From NCBI GenBank assembly GCA_903821465.1, contig CAIJLK010000172.1, positions 1 through 34,086 on the forward strand: 34,086 nucleotides of DNA, given 5' to 3'. The notes below the pieces were generated by a model. The model saw only the letters and a list, made by a program, of their open reading frames with translations. It was not told the DNA's origin and made no database searches. The translations under genes and the position numbers were made by a program. Each line of letters opens with the position of its first letter. Positions within the stretch are counted from its first letter, which is position 1. Positions 26,624 to 34,086 of the stretch are shown in pieces. This DNA comes from an uncultured Bacteroidota bacterium. GTDB lineage: Bacteria > Bacteroidota > Bacteroidia > Chitinophagales > Chitinophagaceae.

Positions 26624-27628
26624 CTAATCTTTGGTTGCAGTTTTAAAATAATTAATTTCAGCAGCTAGATCTAAATAAGAAAATTTATCGCTGAGTCGTT
26701 TTGTTTTTTCTAAATAACTATTTAAAAACTGTTTGTGTTTTTCAGAACTTGGATTAAAAGGTTTATGCTGATAAGCAAGATTAATTTCCGCAATTTCTTT
26801 CATCAAGCTTTTTGTTTCTTCATCCATACAGGCATCTACTAGTTTCTCCCAAACATATTGTGTGGCTTGATAATTAGGATGCACTAAGTCTTCAGCATAG
26901 AAACGATAATCCCTCAGATCATCAATTACCAATTCATAAGCAGGAAAATAATAGAGGTGGTTATAAGTATCAACTAATTGGTGTACTGCTTGTATTAAGA
27001 CCGACTTACTCCGATTGTTCTCTACTAAACCCTCGCGAAGGTGACGGACAGGACTGACAGTAAAAATAATGGTCAGTTTTGGATTAAAAACTTGTAAGCT
27101 TTTTATCAATTCGTTAAGTAAATAAATAGCTTCAGAAGGGTTCATTAATTTTTTCTGAAACCAATCACTGGGTGCTTTATGATTATTTGCTGCAACAGCA
27201 TATGGGATTGAGTTGGCAGCTTTTTCTGTAAGAGTGTATAACCAAGCAGATCCTAATGTAATTACCAAATGATCTGCCTGTTTCAAATAATTGTGCGCAG
27301 TAGCAATTGCTGTATTTATTTTATGGAGGCTTTCTGCTTTTGTTAAACCAGAAAATCGGCTATGGTGCTTCCAACTATGCCATGACTCATTAATGTAAAA
27401 CAGATCCGACTCAGTATAAACTTTATTAGAAATATAATCTGATAAAGCTTCAGACACACTTACTGGATTGAATAATATTCCGTGGGGATTCTCTAGTACA
27501 GTGAATTTATGTTTGCTCAATTTATCACCGATATTTTCCGTAAAGCAGGATCCGATCAACATTAGTTTATGCTGCAATTGAATACTGGGATTCAATTTCT
27601 TTATATCGAATTCGAAATGAAATTTCAT
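26624..27628 (-). CDS. GSCFA domain-containing protein
   Basis: The protein is 334 residues with the family motif LIGSCFTENIG at residues 24-34. The family belongs to the SGNH/GDSL hydrolase superfamily; the Ser/Cys at 27-28 and a late DLVHPNYQATQYVW block (with the typical D-x-x-H) would be the catalytic region. No signal peptide is seen, so it is probably cytosolic. Biochemical function is unknown for the family. The start codon lies 2 bases after the stop of the HMG-CoA-lyase-like gene, so the two are cotranscribed and probably translationally coupled. It is the last gene of the operon and ends 4 bases from miaE. Confidence 0.88.
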   Translation of the reverse strand: MKFHFEFDIKKLNPSIQLQHKLMLIGSCFTENIGDKLSKHKFTVLENPHGILFNPVSVSEALSDYISNKVYTESDLFYINESWHSWKHHSRFSGLTKAESLHKINTAIATAHNYLKQADHLVITLGSAWLYTLTEKAANSIPYAVAANNHKAPSDWFQKKLMNPSEAIYLLNELIKSLQVFNPKLTIIFTVSPVRHLREGLVENNRSKSVLIQAVHQLVDTYNHLYYFPAYELVIDDLRDYRFYAEDLVHPNYQATQYVWEKLVDACMDEETKSLMKEIAEINLAYQHKPFNPSSEKHKQFLNSYLEKTKRLSDKFSYLDLAAEINYFKTATKD

Positions 27629-27630
27629 AT

Positions 27631-28503
27631 TTATTGAAAAATTTCGTTGGCAATTTGAATAGAGCGAAGCAAGGCCGATTCATTAATGGGATCTAATAAT
27701 TTATTTTCTTGCAGATAGGCAATAGTTAATAGAGAATCCATATTCCCGACTAAGTCTTCCTGAGCCATTGGGCAACCTCCTATTCCTTTGATGGCTCCAT
27801 CAATTCTTTTACAACCTGCATTGATAGCCGCTTCCAATTTGTTTTTCCAATTATTTGATTGCGCGTGTAGATGAACACCAATAACGGTAGTTGGATATGC
27901 AGGGATCAATTGTTCCAATGCGATTTGTATTTGTGATGGACTAGCCAAGCCAATGGTATCTGCTAAAGAAATAATTCCAATACCCCTATCCACCATTTCT
28001 TTTGTCCATTTAAAAAGTAAATCCAATGAATAATCATCTCCATAAGGATTTCCGAAACCCATACTCAAATAGATCACTAACTCTTTTTCGTTCTGCTCAC
28101 AGAGTAATTGCATTTGTTCAACTGTTTCTAAACTCTGCTCTAAAGTGCTATGAGTATTGCGCATTTGGAAACTGGGGGAAATGGAAAATGGGAAGCCAAG
28201 ATATTTTATTTGCTTATACCGAATAGCTTCTTCTGCTCCCCTGGTATTTGCTACAATTGAAAGTAATTTTGTTTTACTATCCTGTGAATAATTTAGCGCA
28301 TTAATTACTTCATTCGTGTCAGCCATTTGTGGAATAGCTTTTGGAGAAACAAAGCTGCCAAAATCAAGGGTATGAAACCCAACTTCCAGCAAAGAATTGA
28401 GGTACCGAATTTTGTCACCCGTAGCAATAAAATGCGGCCAACCCTGCATGGCATCACGCGGGCATTCGATTAATTGAATGTTGTTAAATGGACCCTGTTT
28501 CAA
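27631..28503 (-). CDS. HMG-CoA lyase-like protein (HMGL-like domain)
   Basis: TIM-barrel aldolase-type lyase of 290 residues. ECPRDAMQGW near residue 13 corresponds to the N-terminal E-x-x-P-R-D-x-x-Q of HMG-CoA lyases, with R and D for catalysis and metal binding. GVHLHAQSN carries the metal-binding H-x-H, and GIGGCPMAQEDLVGN holds the catalytic-cysteine loop. These suggest 3-hydroxy-3-methylglutaryl-CoA cleavage to acetoacetate and acetyl-CoA, as in leucine breakdown, but no other leucine-pathway gene is nearby and related 3-hydroxyacyl-CoA lyases are possible. The start is TTG (28501-28503); no ATG or GTG exists upstream before an in-frame stop, and the conserved motif starts too early for M19. 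It lies 24 bases after rlmB. Confidence 0.88.
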   Translation of the reverse strand: MKQGPFNNIQLIECPRDAMQGWPHFIATGDKIRYLNSLLEVGFHTLDFGSFVSPKAIPQMADTNEVINALNYSQDSKTKLLSIVANTRGAEEAIRYKQIKYLGFPFSISPSFQMRNTHSTLEQSLETVEQMQLLCEQNEKELVIYLSMGFGNPYGDDYSLDLLFKWTKEMVDRGIGIISLADTIGLASPSQIQIALEQLIPAYPTTVIGVHLHAQSNNWKNKLEAAINAGCKRIDGAIKGIGGCPMAQEDLVGNMDSLLTIAYLQENKLLDPINESALLRSIQIANEIFQ

Positions 28504-28527
28504 TCTGTCAAGTATTTAGTATAAGTC

Positions 28528-29271
28528 CTATTTCATTCTTTGTTTCATAGCTTCGTACAAGATGATACCTGTTGCTACAGAAACATTATAAGAATCAAAT
28601 TTTCCTGCCATTGGGATTTTAAAAAACTGATCTGCTGCTTTAGCAATATAGGGTTGAACACCCTTGCCTTCATCTCCCATGATCAAACAACAAGGTTCAT
28701 TCAATACTAAATCAGCTACATTTTTTTCGGCTCTCATTTCACTTGTAAAAACCTGTATGCCGTTTAGATGCAAAGTGTCGACCGCTTTCAATAAACTATT
28801 TACCCTGCAAATATGTATCAACTCTAAAGCACCAGCACTGCTCTTCATAGCTTCTTCATTGAGTGCACCAACGCCTTTGTCAGGAATGATGATTGCATGT
28901 GCTCCGGTACAAACGGCCGATCTGGCAATTGCGCCAATATTTCTTACATCGGTAACACCATCGAGCATCACCAATAAAGGAACTTCGCCACTTGCTACAA
29001 CATGGTCAATCACTTGTTGCAGATCCATATAGATTACACTTGCAACAAAAGCCATGACACCCTGATGATTAGCCCTACTTAAACTGTTTAGTTTTTCAAT
29101 AGGCACTACCTGAATGGGAATATTTTTCTCTTTTGCTAAATGACGAATGGCACCAATACTATCGCCTTCCACATTTATTTGAAATAGAATTTTATCAATT
29201 GCTTTTCCTGCATTGATGGCTTCGATCAGCGGTTGACGACCGATAATTAATTTATCTTGTTTTGGAGGCAT
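28528..29271 (-). CDS. rlmB: 23S rRNA (guanosine(2251)-2'-O)-methyltransferase RlmB (SpoU/TrmH family)
   Basis: SPOUT methyltransferase of 247 residues. The N-terminal L30e-like substrate-binding domain (1-75, GRQPLIEAI, ANHQGVMAFV) is followed by the knotted SAM-binding domain with motif 1 DGVTDVRNIGAIARSA (104-119), motif 2 IMGDEGKG (197-204) and motif 3 IPMAGKFDSYNVSVATG (219-235). The usual SLNVSVA is SYNVSVA here. It modifies G2251 in the peptidyl-transferase P loop if it is the true RlmB; close relatives act on other rRNA or tRNA guanosines. The gene starts 8 bases after the Nudix gene and is the middle of a five-gene set. Confidence 0.92.
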   Translation of the reverse strand: MPPKQDKLIIGRQPLIEAINAGKAIDKILFQINVEGDSIGAIRHLAKEKNIPIQVVPIEKLNSLSRANHQGVMAFVASVIYMDLQQVIDHVVASGEVPLLVMLDGVTDVRNIGAIARSAVCTGAHAIIIPDKGVGALNEEAMKSSAGALELIHICRVNSLLKAVDTLHLNGIQVFTSEMRAEKNVADLVLNEPCCLIMGDEGKGVQPYIAKAADQFFKIPMAGKFDSYNVSVATGIILYEAMKQRMK

Positions 29272-29279
29272 CGTAATTT

Positions 29280-29840
29280 TTATTTAAGTTTTCCTTCTAG
29301 TATTAGCAATTTGATTTTATACACTGAAGCGACTGTCATTGAATCGGTAATCGATCCTGCTTCAACCATCTCATATACTTTTTCAAAAGGAAGTTTTTGT
29401 ATTTGTAATTGTTCTGTTTCTTCTGGCTCGGCACTATGTTGTGTTAGTTTTGTTGCCAAATAAACCATAGCCAGCTCATCGCTAACTGAATTAGACAGAT
29501 GCATTGTTAATAAGGGTTCCCAGTTTTCAGCAACCAAGCCAGTTTCTTCTAATAGTTCTCTTTTTGCGCCAACCAACGGATCCACTCCTATCAATCCGCC
29601 ACCCTCAGGAATTTCCCAACTATACTGATCAACTGTGAAACGAAATTGTCCCACTAACCAAATATTTAAATCATCATCCAACACCACTATGCCAATAGCT
29701 GTGTTTTTGAAATGAACTTTCCCATAAATACCCTTGCCACCGCTAGGATTGATCACATCAAATTCTGTTAGCTGAATCCAAGGATTATCATAGATGTTTT
29801 TTTCAGCAATAATTTTCCAGGGATTTGATTCTGTGCTCAT
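29280..29840 (-). CDS. Nudix hydrolase (ADP-ribose pyrophosphatase-like)
   Basis: Hydrolase of 186 residues. The context WEIPEGGG followed by REL-LEETG resembles ADP-sugar pyrophosphatases. The Nudix box G-x5-E-x7-REUxEExGU is intact at R94, E95, E98 and E99, but the first Glu is Val86. The catalytic metal-binding Glu residues of REUxEE are all present, so activity is still likely. The ATG overlaps the stop of the upstream membrane protein as ATGA, and rlmB follows after 8 bases. The substrate is unknown; ADP-ribose or another nucleoside diphosphate sugar is the best guess. Confidence 0.9.
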   Translation of the reverse strand: MSTESNPWKIIAEKNIYDNPWIQLTEFDVINPSGGKGIYGKVHFKNTAIGIVVLDDDLNIWLVGQFRFTVDQYSWEIPEGGGLIGVDPLVGAKRELLEETGLVAENWEPLLTMHLSNSVSDELAMVYLATKLTQHSAEPEETEQLQIQKLPFEKVYEMVEAGSITDSMTVASVYKIKLLILEGKLK

Positions 29841-30334
29841 GGTTTTGTATTTCTTATACTTACTGGAATGGATATCAGCAAGTAAATGAGCACAATGGCG
29901 GCCAAAGTAAATTTAATGGTCGCAAAATAATGAGTCATTTGCAAGGATACTACTGTAAAATTACCTGCAATTGTTTGCAACATCAATAAATTTTCACCAA
30001 TGTCTAAAACTCCTGCTACAACAGCCACCCTAGCTAGTGTTAGTCCAATGATTTTCATCCCCTGATTTTTCCATTTTGAGGAAACCGCTTCAGAAGCTAA
30101 TGCTAAAAAAGCGACATAGGACACAATGAATAAAAAATCAATCCAAATATTCATTTTAGCAACCGACAAATCCCAGGTATCCATTAATACTGTGATTTGC
30201 CCTGGCTGAGTGGCCAATTCTAAATCAACAATACCTCTTGTACTTACACTTGTTTTAAGACTAGCACCCTGCCAACGCAAAGCAGCCATCATGAAGATGC
30301 AGGCAAATACGGCAACCATTAATTTCTGATTCAT
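29837..30334 (-). CDS. Four-helix membrane protein of unknown function
   Basis: The protein is 165 residues with hydrophobic helices at about 5-20, 62-81, 92-111 and 140-158. A conserved-looking piece, TRGIVDLELATQPGQI, follows the first helix, then a W-rich segment (MDTWDLSVAKMNIWIDFLFI). I recall this GI-DLELA...W pattern from uncharacterised membrane proteins, but have no family name. It is the first gene of the probable operon with Nudix hydrolase, rlmB, HMG-CoA-lyase-like and GSCFA genes, and its TGA overlaps the Nudix ATG by 4 bases. It starts about 38 bases after the metK terminator. Confidence 0.7.
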   Translation of the reverse strand: MNQKLMVAVFACIFMMAALRWQGASLKTSVSTRGIVDLELATQPGQITVLMDTWDLSVAKMNIWIDFLFIVSYVAFLALASEAVSSKWKNQGMKIIGLTLARVAVVAGVLDIGENLLMLQTIAGNFTVVSLQMTHYFATIKFTLAAIVLIYLLISIPVSIRNTKP

Positions 30335-30371
30335 AGACTAGATGTTCAAATTGGTTTAACACCCTGAAATT

Positions 30372-30403
30372 AAAAAACCTCCGCTCAATTTGCGGAGGTT
30401 TTT
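30372..30403. terminator. Bidirectional intrinsic terminator after metK
   Basis: AACCTCCGC (30376-30384) pairs with GCGGAGGTT (30392-30400), with A and T runs extending both ends (AAAA on the left, TTT on the right). On the minus strand the stem is followed by six T. It lies about 20 bases after the metK stop. Confidence 0.88.
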
Positions 30404-30423
30404 CTATTTTCTTTCGAAGACTA

Positions 30424-31674
30424 CTAAATTCCGAATGCAGCTTTCACTTTTTTCACATAATCCAATTTCTCCCAGGTAAACAATTCCACTTTTATAGTTT
30501 TCACTTTCCCTGAAGGATCTTGGAAGGTTTTAGTTACTACTTCATTCTTACGACCCATATGTCCGTAAGCAGCAGTTTCACTATAGATTGGGGTTCTCAG
30601 CTTCAATCTTTGCTCAATAAAGTAAGGGCGCATATCGAAGATGCCCTGAACTAATTTGCCAATCTGACCATCCGTCATTTTAACCTTCGCAGTTCCATAA
30701 GTATTTACGTTGATGCTCGTAGGTTTTGCAACCCCGATTGCATAAGACACTTGTACCAACACCTCATCAGCCACACCTGCAGCTACCAGGTTCTTCGCAA
30801 TATGTCTAGTTGCGTAAGCCGCAGAACGGTCAACCTTACTAGGATCCTTACCGCTAAATGCGCCACCACCGTGTGCACCTTTACCACCGTAGGTATCAAC
30901 GATGATCTTACGACCAGTTAAACCTGTATCTCCATGCGGACCACCAATTACAAACTTTCCGGTTGGATTGATATGGTATTTGATATCTGCGTTAAACAGT
31001 TTCGCGTATTTCTTGTATTTCTTCTTAACCCTTGGGATGAGGATATTGATGATATCGTCTTTAATCTTGTTCAACATTTTAGCTTCGCTATCGAAGTCGT
31101 CATGCTGCGTAGATACCACGATGGCATCGATTCTAACGGGTTTGTTATTATCATCGTACTCCAAAGTAACCTGACTCTTCGCATCCGGACGTAAGTACTG
31201 GATGGCTTTGTTCTCGCGGCGTAAAGCAGCCAATTCAATCAGGATCTTGTGAGCGATATCTAGAGCCAATGGCATATAGTCCTCCGTTTCATTACTAGCA
31301 TAACCAAACATCATACCCTGGTCACCAGCACCTTGGTCTTCTTTTTTCTTTTTGTCCACCCCCTGGTTAATATCAGCACTCTGCTCATGAATCGCAGATA
31401 AGATCCCGCAGCTATTGGCTTCAAACATGTATTCGCTCTTCGTGTATCCGATCTTGCGGATCACACCACGAGCAATTTCTTGTACATCTAAATAAGCTTT
31501 AGATTTTACTTCGCCAGCTAGAATTACCTGACCAGTTGTTACCAAAGTTTCACAGGCAACTTTTGAATCTTTATCAAAAGCCAAAAAATTATCAATCAAG
31601 GCATCTGAGATCTGATCGGCAACTTTGTCTGGATGTCCCTCAGATACGCTTTCGGAAGTAAACAAATAAGGCAT
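30424..31674 (-). CDS. metK: S-adenosylmethionine synthetase
   Basis: Makes S-adenosylmethionine from methionine and ATP in the cytosol. The protein is 416 residues, slightly longer than the 384 of E. coli. Family signatures are complete: GHPDK (13-17), [12 protein letters not shown] (115-126) and GGGAFSGKD (269-277), plus RPDAKSQVT and HINPTG. It has its own promoter (TATATTTG about 25 bases upstream) and terminator. The base composition of the gene is somewhat less AT-rich than its neighbours by eye, as expected for a highly expressed gene. No room exists for a SAM riboswitch in the 49-base upstream gap. Confidence 0.97.
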   Translation of the reverse strand: MPYLFTSESVSEGHPDKVADQISDALIDNFLAFDKDSKVACETLVTTGQVILAGEVKSKAYLDVQEIARGVIRKIGYTKSEYMFEANSCGILSAIHEQSADINQGVDKKKKEDQGAGDQGMMFGYASNETEDYMPLALDIAHKILIELAALRRENKAIQYLRPDAKSQVTLEYDDNNKPVRIDAIVVSTQHDDFDSEAKMLNKIKDDIINILIPRVKKKYKKYAKLFNADIKYHINPTGKFVIGGPHGDTGLTGRKIIVDTYGGKGAHGGGAFSGKDPSKVDRSAAYATRHIAKNLVAAGVADEVLVQVSYAIGVAKPTSINVNTYGTAKVKMTDGQIGKLVQGIFDMRPYFIEQRLKLRTPIYSETAAYGHMGRKNEVVTKTFQDPSGKVKTIKVELFTWEKLDYVKKVKAAFGI

Positions 31675-31699
31675 AACTATTTTTTAGAATTTAAGAATA

Positions 31700-31707
31700 C
31701 AAATATA
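31700..31707 (-). promoter_or_regulatory. Candidate -7 promoter box of metK
   Basis: TATATTTG on the minus strand fits TAnnTTTG exactly and lies 25 bases before the ATG. A TTTA is found 17 bases further upstream as a weak -33 candidate. Confidence 0.45.
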
Positions 31708-31723
31708 TTATTTACCGGGATAT

Positions 31724-33184
31724 TTAAATTTTAGAATAAATTATTCTCAAGCGCATTCTAAAACGAACATTATTACCACCTCCCAGTCTCACCCTACCAT
31801 TGGCAACATTGTTTGAATAAAGGGGATTCAAGAAATAAGTTGTTCTTAATGTTGAATTTGGATATGCGGCAGAATAAAAAATAGAATCATTAGCCGGGGC
31901 AGTAAGTATCAAATTAAAAGTACTATCAGAACGTGTTGCAACACCCTGAACATATCTACTAATATTAAAGGTATAGGCTGCTACCTGATTATAGCCTTGT
32001 GTAGATTTATAAGTCAAGTACCCTCCCATGTCAGCTGTATTTGGGCCAGAAGTTGAAACAACAAAATCGTTAGGAATATTTCTTTTGTGCATTGCCAAAC
32101 TATCATAAATCCCTAAAAACAGGTATCTAGGAGGCGCCATTTGAAGATCAACCCCTGGGTGTGCATCATCTGGAACCTGTTCCATAGTTAATTCTGCCCT
32201 ATGGATAATTCTATTATTCAAGCTTTGAAGTCCCGGCACCCTAATTCTAGCACCAGTTCCAGGCATTGATTGAATATAAATTACAGAATCGTTTTTAGGT
32301 GTTGTAGTTAAGTGGTTGGCAACTTCTGAACCAGTTCTATCTCTTGTTATGAAATTTGCATGGCCTGATGTCTGTGAATTAAATCGCAAATACGAAACTA
32401 AAGTGTCTCTTATTGTTGAAGCACTATTTGCGGTACTATAATATAAGGCCAGCTTTGAATTAGAATCAACTAAATTAACGTTTAATAAAGCATTAGCAGG
32501 TGAAGAAGGATCAGGTATTACTGCAAACCCATTAAAATATGTTCTAAAAATAGAATCAGATTTATAGGCATTGGTAGAATCATAATCCAAAATCATTCTT
32601 TTTGCAAAGTTGCTATTCAGTTTAATTCTAATTTGATTAGTGGCGGCTTCGTAGCGATTAATAACCGAATCACCCAGCCTTCTAATATCCACAGTTTTTG
32701 TTGGAGCCAAAGGAAATGAAAAATAAGTAACTGGAGAAACTTTAGGATAATTCACAGGATAGTCTCTGAATTGATCCATCAAATTATTGATTTCGTAAAC
32801 GTTCAGTTTCAGGGGTTGGGTTGAATCACCGGCAAACCCACTATAACTAAGGATTAAAACTGCAGAATCCACTATAATACTGTCTTTTACACCAGTCATA
32901 AAATAGGGGTAGCCATTGGCTCCTACTTCAAAAAACATGGATGCATTAGTTTTACCAAAGATTGGGTCATTATTTATAACACCCAATACATGTGTATCAG
33001 TTTTATATACTCGAACTGTATCACGGTCATCATACGAGTCGGTGAAAACAGTAAAAGTGGTATCTAAAGTGGTTATTCCATCAATTGGCGGAATAAGGCC
33101 AGAACCAACATCAGTAGATGTAATACGCGTACAGCCTGTGAAAATCAGCAGCATTGCAAAACCACATACCAATAGCTTACGCAT
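31724..33184 (-). CDS. DUF4270 family lipoprotein
   Basis: The protein is 486 residues from the ATG at 33182-33184; another ATG at 33200-33202 would add MDSFFT before the signal peptide and cannot be excluded. The signal MRKLLVCGFAMLLIFTGC has a lipobox with Cys18. The rest is beta-rich with many polar residues. The DUF4270 pattern is visible in the region DTTFTVFTDSYDDRDTVRVY and in VINNDPIFGKTNASMFFEV. The protein should sit in the outer membrane or periplasm. Function is unknown; the family is confined largely to Bacteroidota. It starts 10-28 bases after the glycogen-synthase-like gene, so the two form a likely operon, and it ends before metK without a visible terminator. Confidence 0.87.
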   Translation of the reverse strand: MRKLLVCGFAMLLIFTGCTRITSTDVGSGLIPPIDGITTLDTTFTVFTDSYDDRDTVRVYKTDTHVLGVINNDPIFGKTNASMFFEVGANGYPYFMTGVKDSIIVDSAVLILSYSGFAGDSTQPLKLNVYEINNLMDQFRDYPVNYPKVSPVTYFSFPLAPTKTVDIRRLGDSVINRYEAATNQIRIKLNSNFAKRMILDYDSTNAYKSDSIFRTYFNGFAVIPDPSSPANALLNVNLVDSNSKLALYYSTANSASTIRDTLVSYLRFNSQTSGHANFITRDRTGSEVANHLTTTPKNDSVIYIQSMPGTGARIRVPGLQSLNNRIIHRAELTMEQVPDDAHPGVDLQMAPPRYLFLGIYDSLAMHKRNIPNDFVVSTSGPNTADMGGYLTYKSTQGYNQVAAYTFNISRYVQGVATRSDSTFNLILTAPANDSIFYSAAYPNSTLRTTYFLNPLYSNNVANGRVRLGGGNNVRFRMRLRIIYSKI

Positions 33185-33212
33185 TGTAAAAAATGAATCC
33201 ATTAGTTAAAAA

Positions 33213-34031
33213 TTACTTGCCCGCAAGGTCGTTGTACAATTCTAAATACTCTGTTAAATCAGAATCCCATCCTTTGAATGGAACTGTTTTTTTGCCTTTT
33301 ACTTTAGAGAATTCGTCCACCAATTTTTTCTCAATGGTATCGGAACCAAAAGTTATGGCATCGGCGAAAGTAGCGCCACCTTTGAACATGGACGTATTAT
33401 TGCCTTCTTTAAAGCTTTCCAGATCCTTTTCTTTAATATTTGCATTAATTAGTGCTTTCTTAATAAAATCTGCCCCCAAATCTTCTGTGAAAGTATTCTG
33501 TCCAACCGTAAAAACTACTTTACTATTGCCAAATACTGGTTCTTTTTTATAAGCAGTTTTGATATAAGCAGGGATCAAACCTGTCATCCAGCCGCTACAA
33601 TGAATAATATCAGGAGGCCATCCAAATTTCTTAACAGTTTCTAATGCGCCTTTACAGAAGAATATGGTTCTCAATGCGTTATCGTCAAACCAAGTCTCAG
33701 ATTCATCATGAAAAATCTGCTTACGTTTAAAGAAATCTTCATTTTCGAGAAAATAAACCTGCAAACGGGCATTCGGTAAAGAAGCAACTTTGATCTGAAG
33801 CGGATAATCATCATTATCAACCGACACATTAATACCTGATAGTCGAACAACTTCGTGTAAACGGTGTCTTCTTTCATTAATTACTCCAAATCTGGGCATG
33901 ATACATCTCACTTCTAGCCCTGTATCATTACTCTTAATAGCCAACTTGTTAATCACTTCAGCGAACTCAGTTAGTTCGAGATAGGGTGACATCTCAGTGG
34001 CTATGAATAAAATTCTTTTCTTTGTTGACAT
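33213..34031 (-). CDS. Glycogen/starch synthase N-terminal domain homologue (single-domain GT5-like)
   Basis: The protein is 272 residues from the ATG at 34029-34031 (a GTG two codons upstream is possible). It matches only the N-terminal Rossmann half of GT5 glycogen synthases: RILFIATEMSPY at 7-17, EVRCIMPRFGVINERRH, DDNALRTIFFCKGALE, and DIIHCSGWMTGLIPAYIK (in place of the DVVHAHDWHTAL segment). The KTGGLAD loop that binds ADP-glucose is replaced by E19-L-T-E-F-A. The C-terminal GT-B domain is missing and the frame ends normally before the DUF4270 gene. Glycogen synthesis by this protein alone is therefore unlikely. It may be a binding or regulatory relative. The upstream 50 bases to the window edge hold no clear promoter. 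Confidence 0.8.
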   Translation of the reverse strand: MSTKKRILFIATEMSPYLELTEFAEVINKLAIKSNDTGLEVRCIMPRFGVINERRHRLHEVVRLSGINVSVDNDDYPLQIKVASLPNARLQVYFLENEDFFKRKQIFHDESETWFDDNALRTIFFCKGALETVKKFGWPPDIIHCSGWMTGLIPAYIKTAYKKEPVFGNSKVVFTVGQNTFTEDLGADFIKKALINANIKEKDLESFKEGNNTSMFKGGATFADAITFGSDTIEKKLVDEFSKVKGKKTVPFKGWDSDLTEYLELYNDLAGK

Positions 34032-34086
34032 TATCACGCCATTTTAGCAAAACTTGAAAATAGTCTGCGAAGTTACATAAAATACA

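Noticed and set aside
31675-31723. SAM riboswitch upstream of metK
   Set aside because: The gap is only 49 bases and contains a promoter box and A/T runs, with no stems that fit a SAM aptamer.
1-34086. CRISPR arrays, insertion sequences, phage genes, tRNA or rRNA genes
   Set aside because: None seen on either strand: no spaced direct repeats, no transposase-like frame, and no stretch recognisable as a structural RNA gene.

Overview
The window is AT-rich chromosomal DNA from a member of the Bacteroidota, most likely the family Chitinophagaceae (a Sediminibacterium-like genome is my best guess from the protein sequences; this is inference). The evidence is a type IX secretion C-terminal domain at the left edge, three TonB-dependent receptors (two with the carboxypeptidase-regulatory-like N-terminal domain), DUF5686, DUF4270 and GSCFA proteins, a long signal peptidase I with a large insert, -7 boxes of the Bacteroidota type (TAnnTTTG), and an almost complete lack of Shine-Dalgarno sequences. 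I see no insertion sequence, phage gene, CRISPR array, tRNA or rRNA. No gap between genes exceeds about 150 bases.

Layout. 1-127: tail of a secreted T9SS type B protein (+). 120-2830: unknown conserved membrane protein, cytidine deaminase and signal peptidase I (all -). 2971-3861: CarH/LitR-like MerR regulator with a cobalamin-binding domain (+). 3845-7111: NtrC-type response regulator without a DNA-binding domain, then a TonB-dependent receptor (-). 7191-8177: pyruvate dehydrogenase E1 beta. 8310-11252: large TonB-dependent receptor. 11400-12332: purC (+). 12329-18012: heme-type uptake operon, reading leftward: small membrane-anchored protein, TonB-dependent receptor, binding lipoprotein, permease, ATPase. 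18072-19118: trhO. 19242-25886: DEAD-box helicase, penicillin acylase family enzyme, 115-aa membrane protein and DUF5686 protein, closely spaced (-). 26011-26619: miaE (+). 26624-30334: probable five-gene operon of 165-aa membrane protein, Nudix hydrolase, rlmB, HMG-CoA-lyase-like enzyme and GSCFA protein. 30424-31674: metK. 31724-34031: DUF4270 lipoprotein and a one-domain glycogen-synthase homologue.

How the genes fit together. The clearest functional unit is the heme/metallo-porphyrin uptake operon, which has the outer-membrane receptor and the periplasmic and inner-membrane ABC parts in one transcription unit, preceded by an uncharacterised small anchored protein. RNA modification recurs (trhO, miaE, rlmB, DbpA-like helicase), but these genes sit in separate units. 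Only four genes lie on the + strand, each a singleton, and all four convergent junctions overlap or are separated by 4 bases, leaving no room for terminators.

I found no clearly new multi-gene system. The best leads are: the small protein heading the heme operon; the NtrC-like regulator with GSFTSA in place of GAFTGA and no Fis domain; the CarH-like regulator with no carotenoid genes beside it; the glycogen-synthase-like protein whose nucleotide-sugar loop is destroyed; and promoter boxes placed so close to start codons that leaderless mRNAs are implied. Several start codons were moved from the longest possible ORF to an internal start, with reasons given in each entry.
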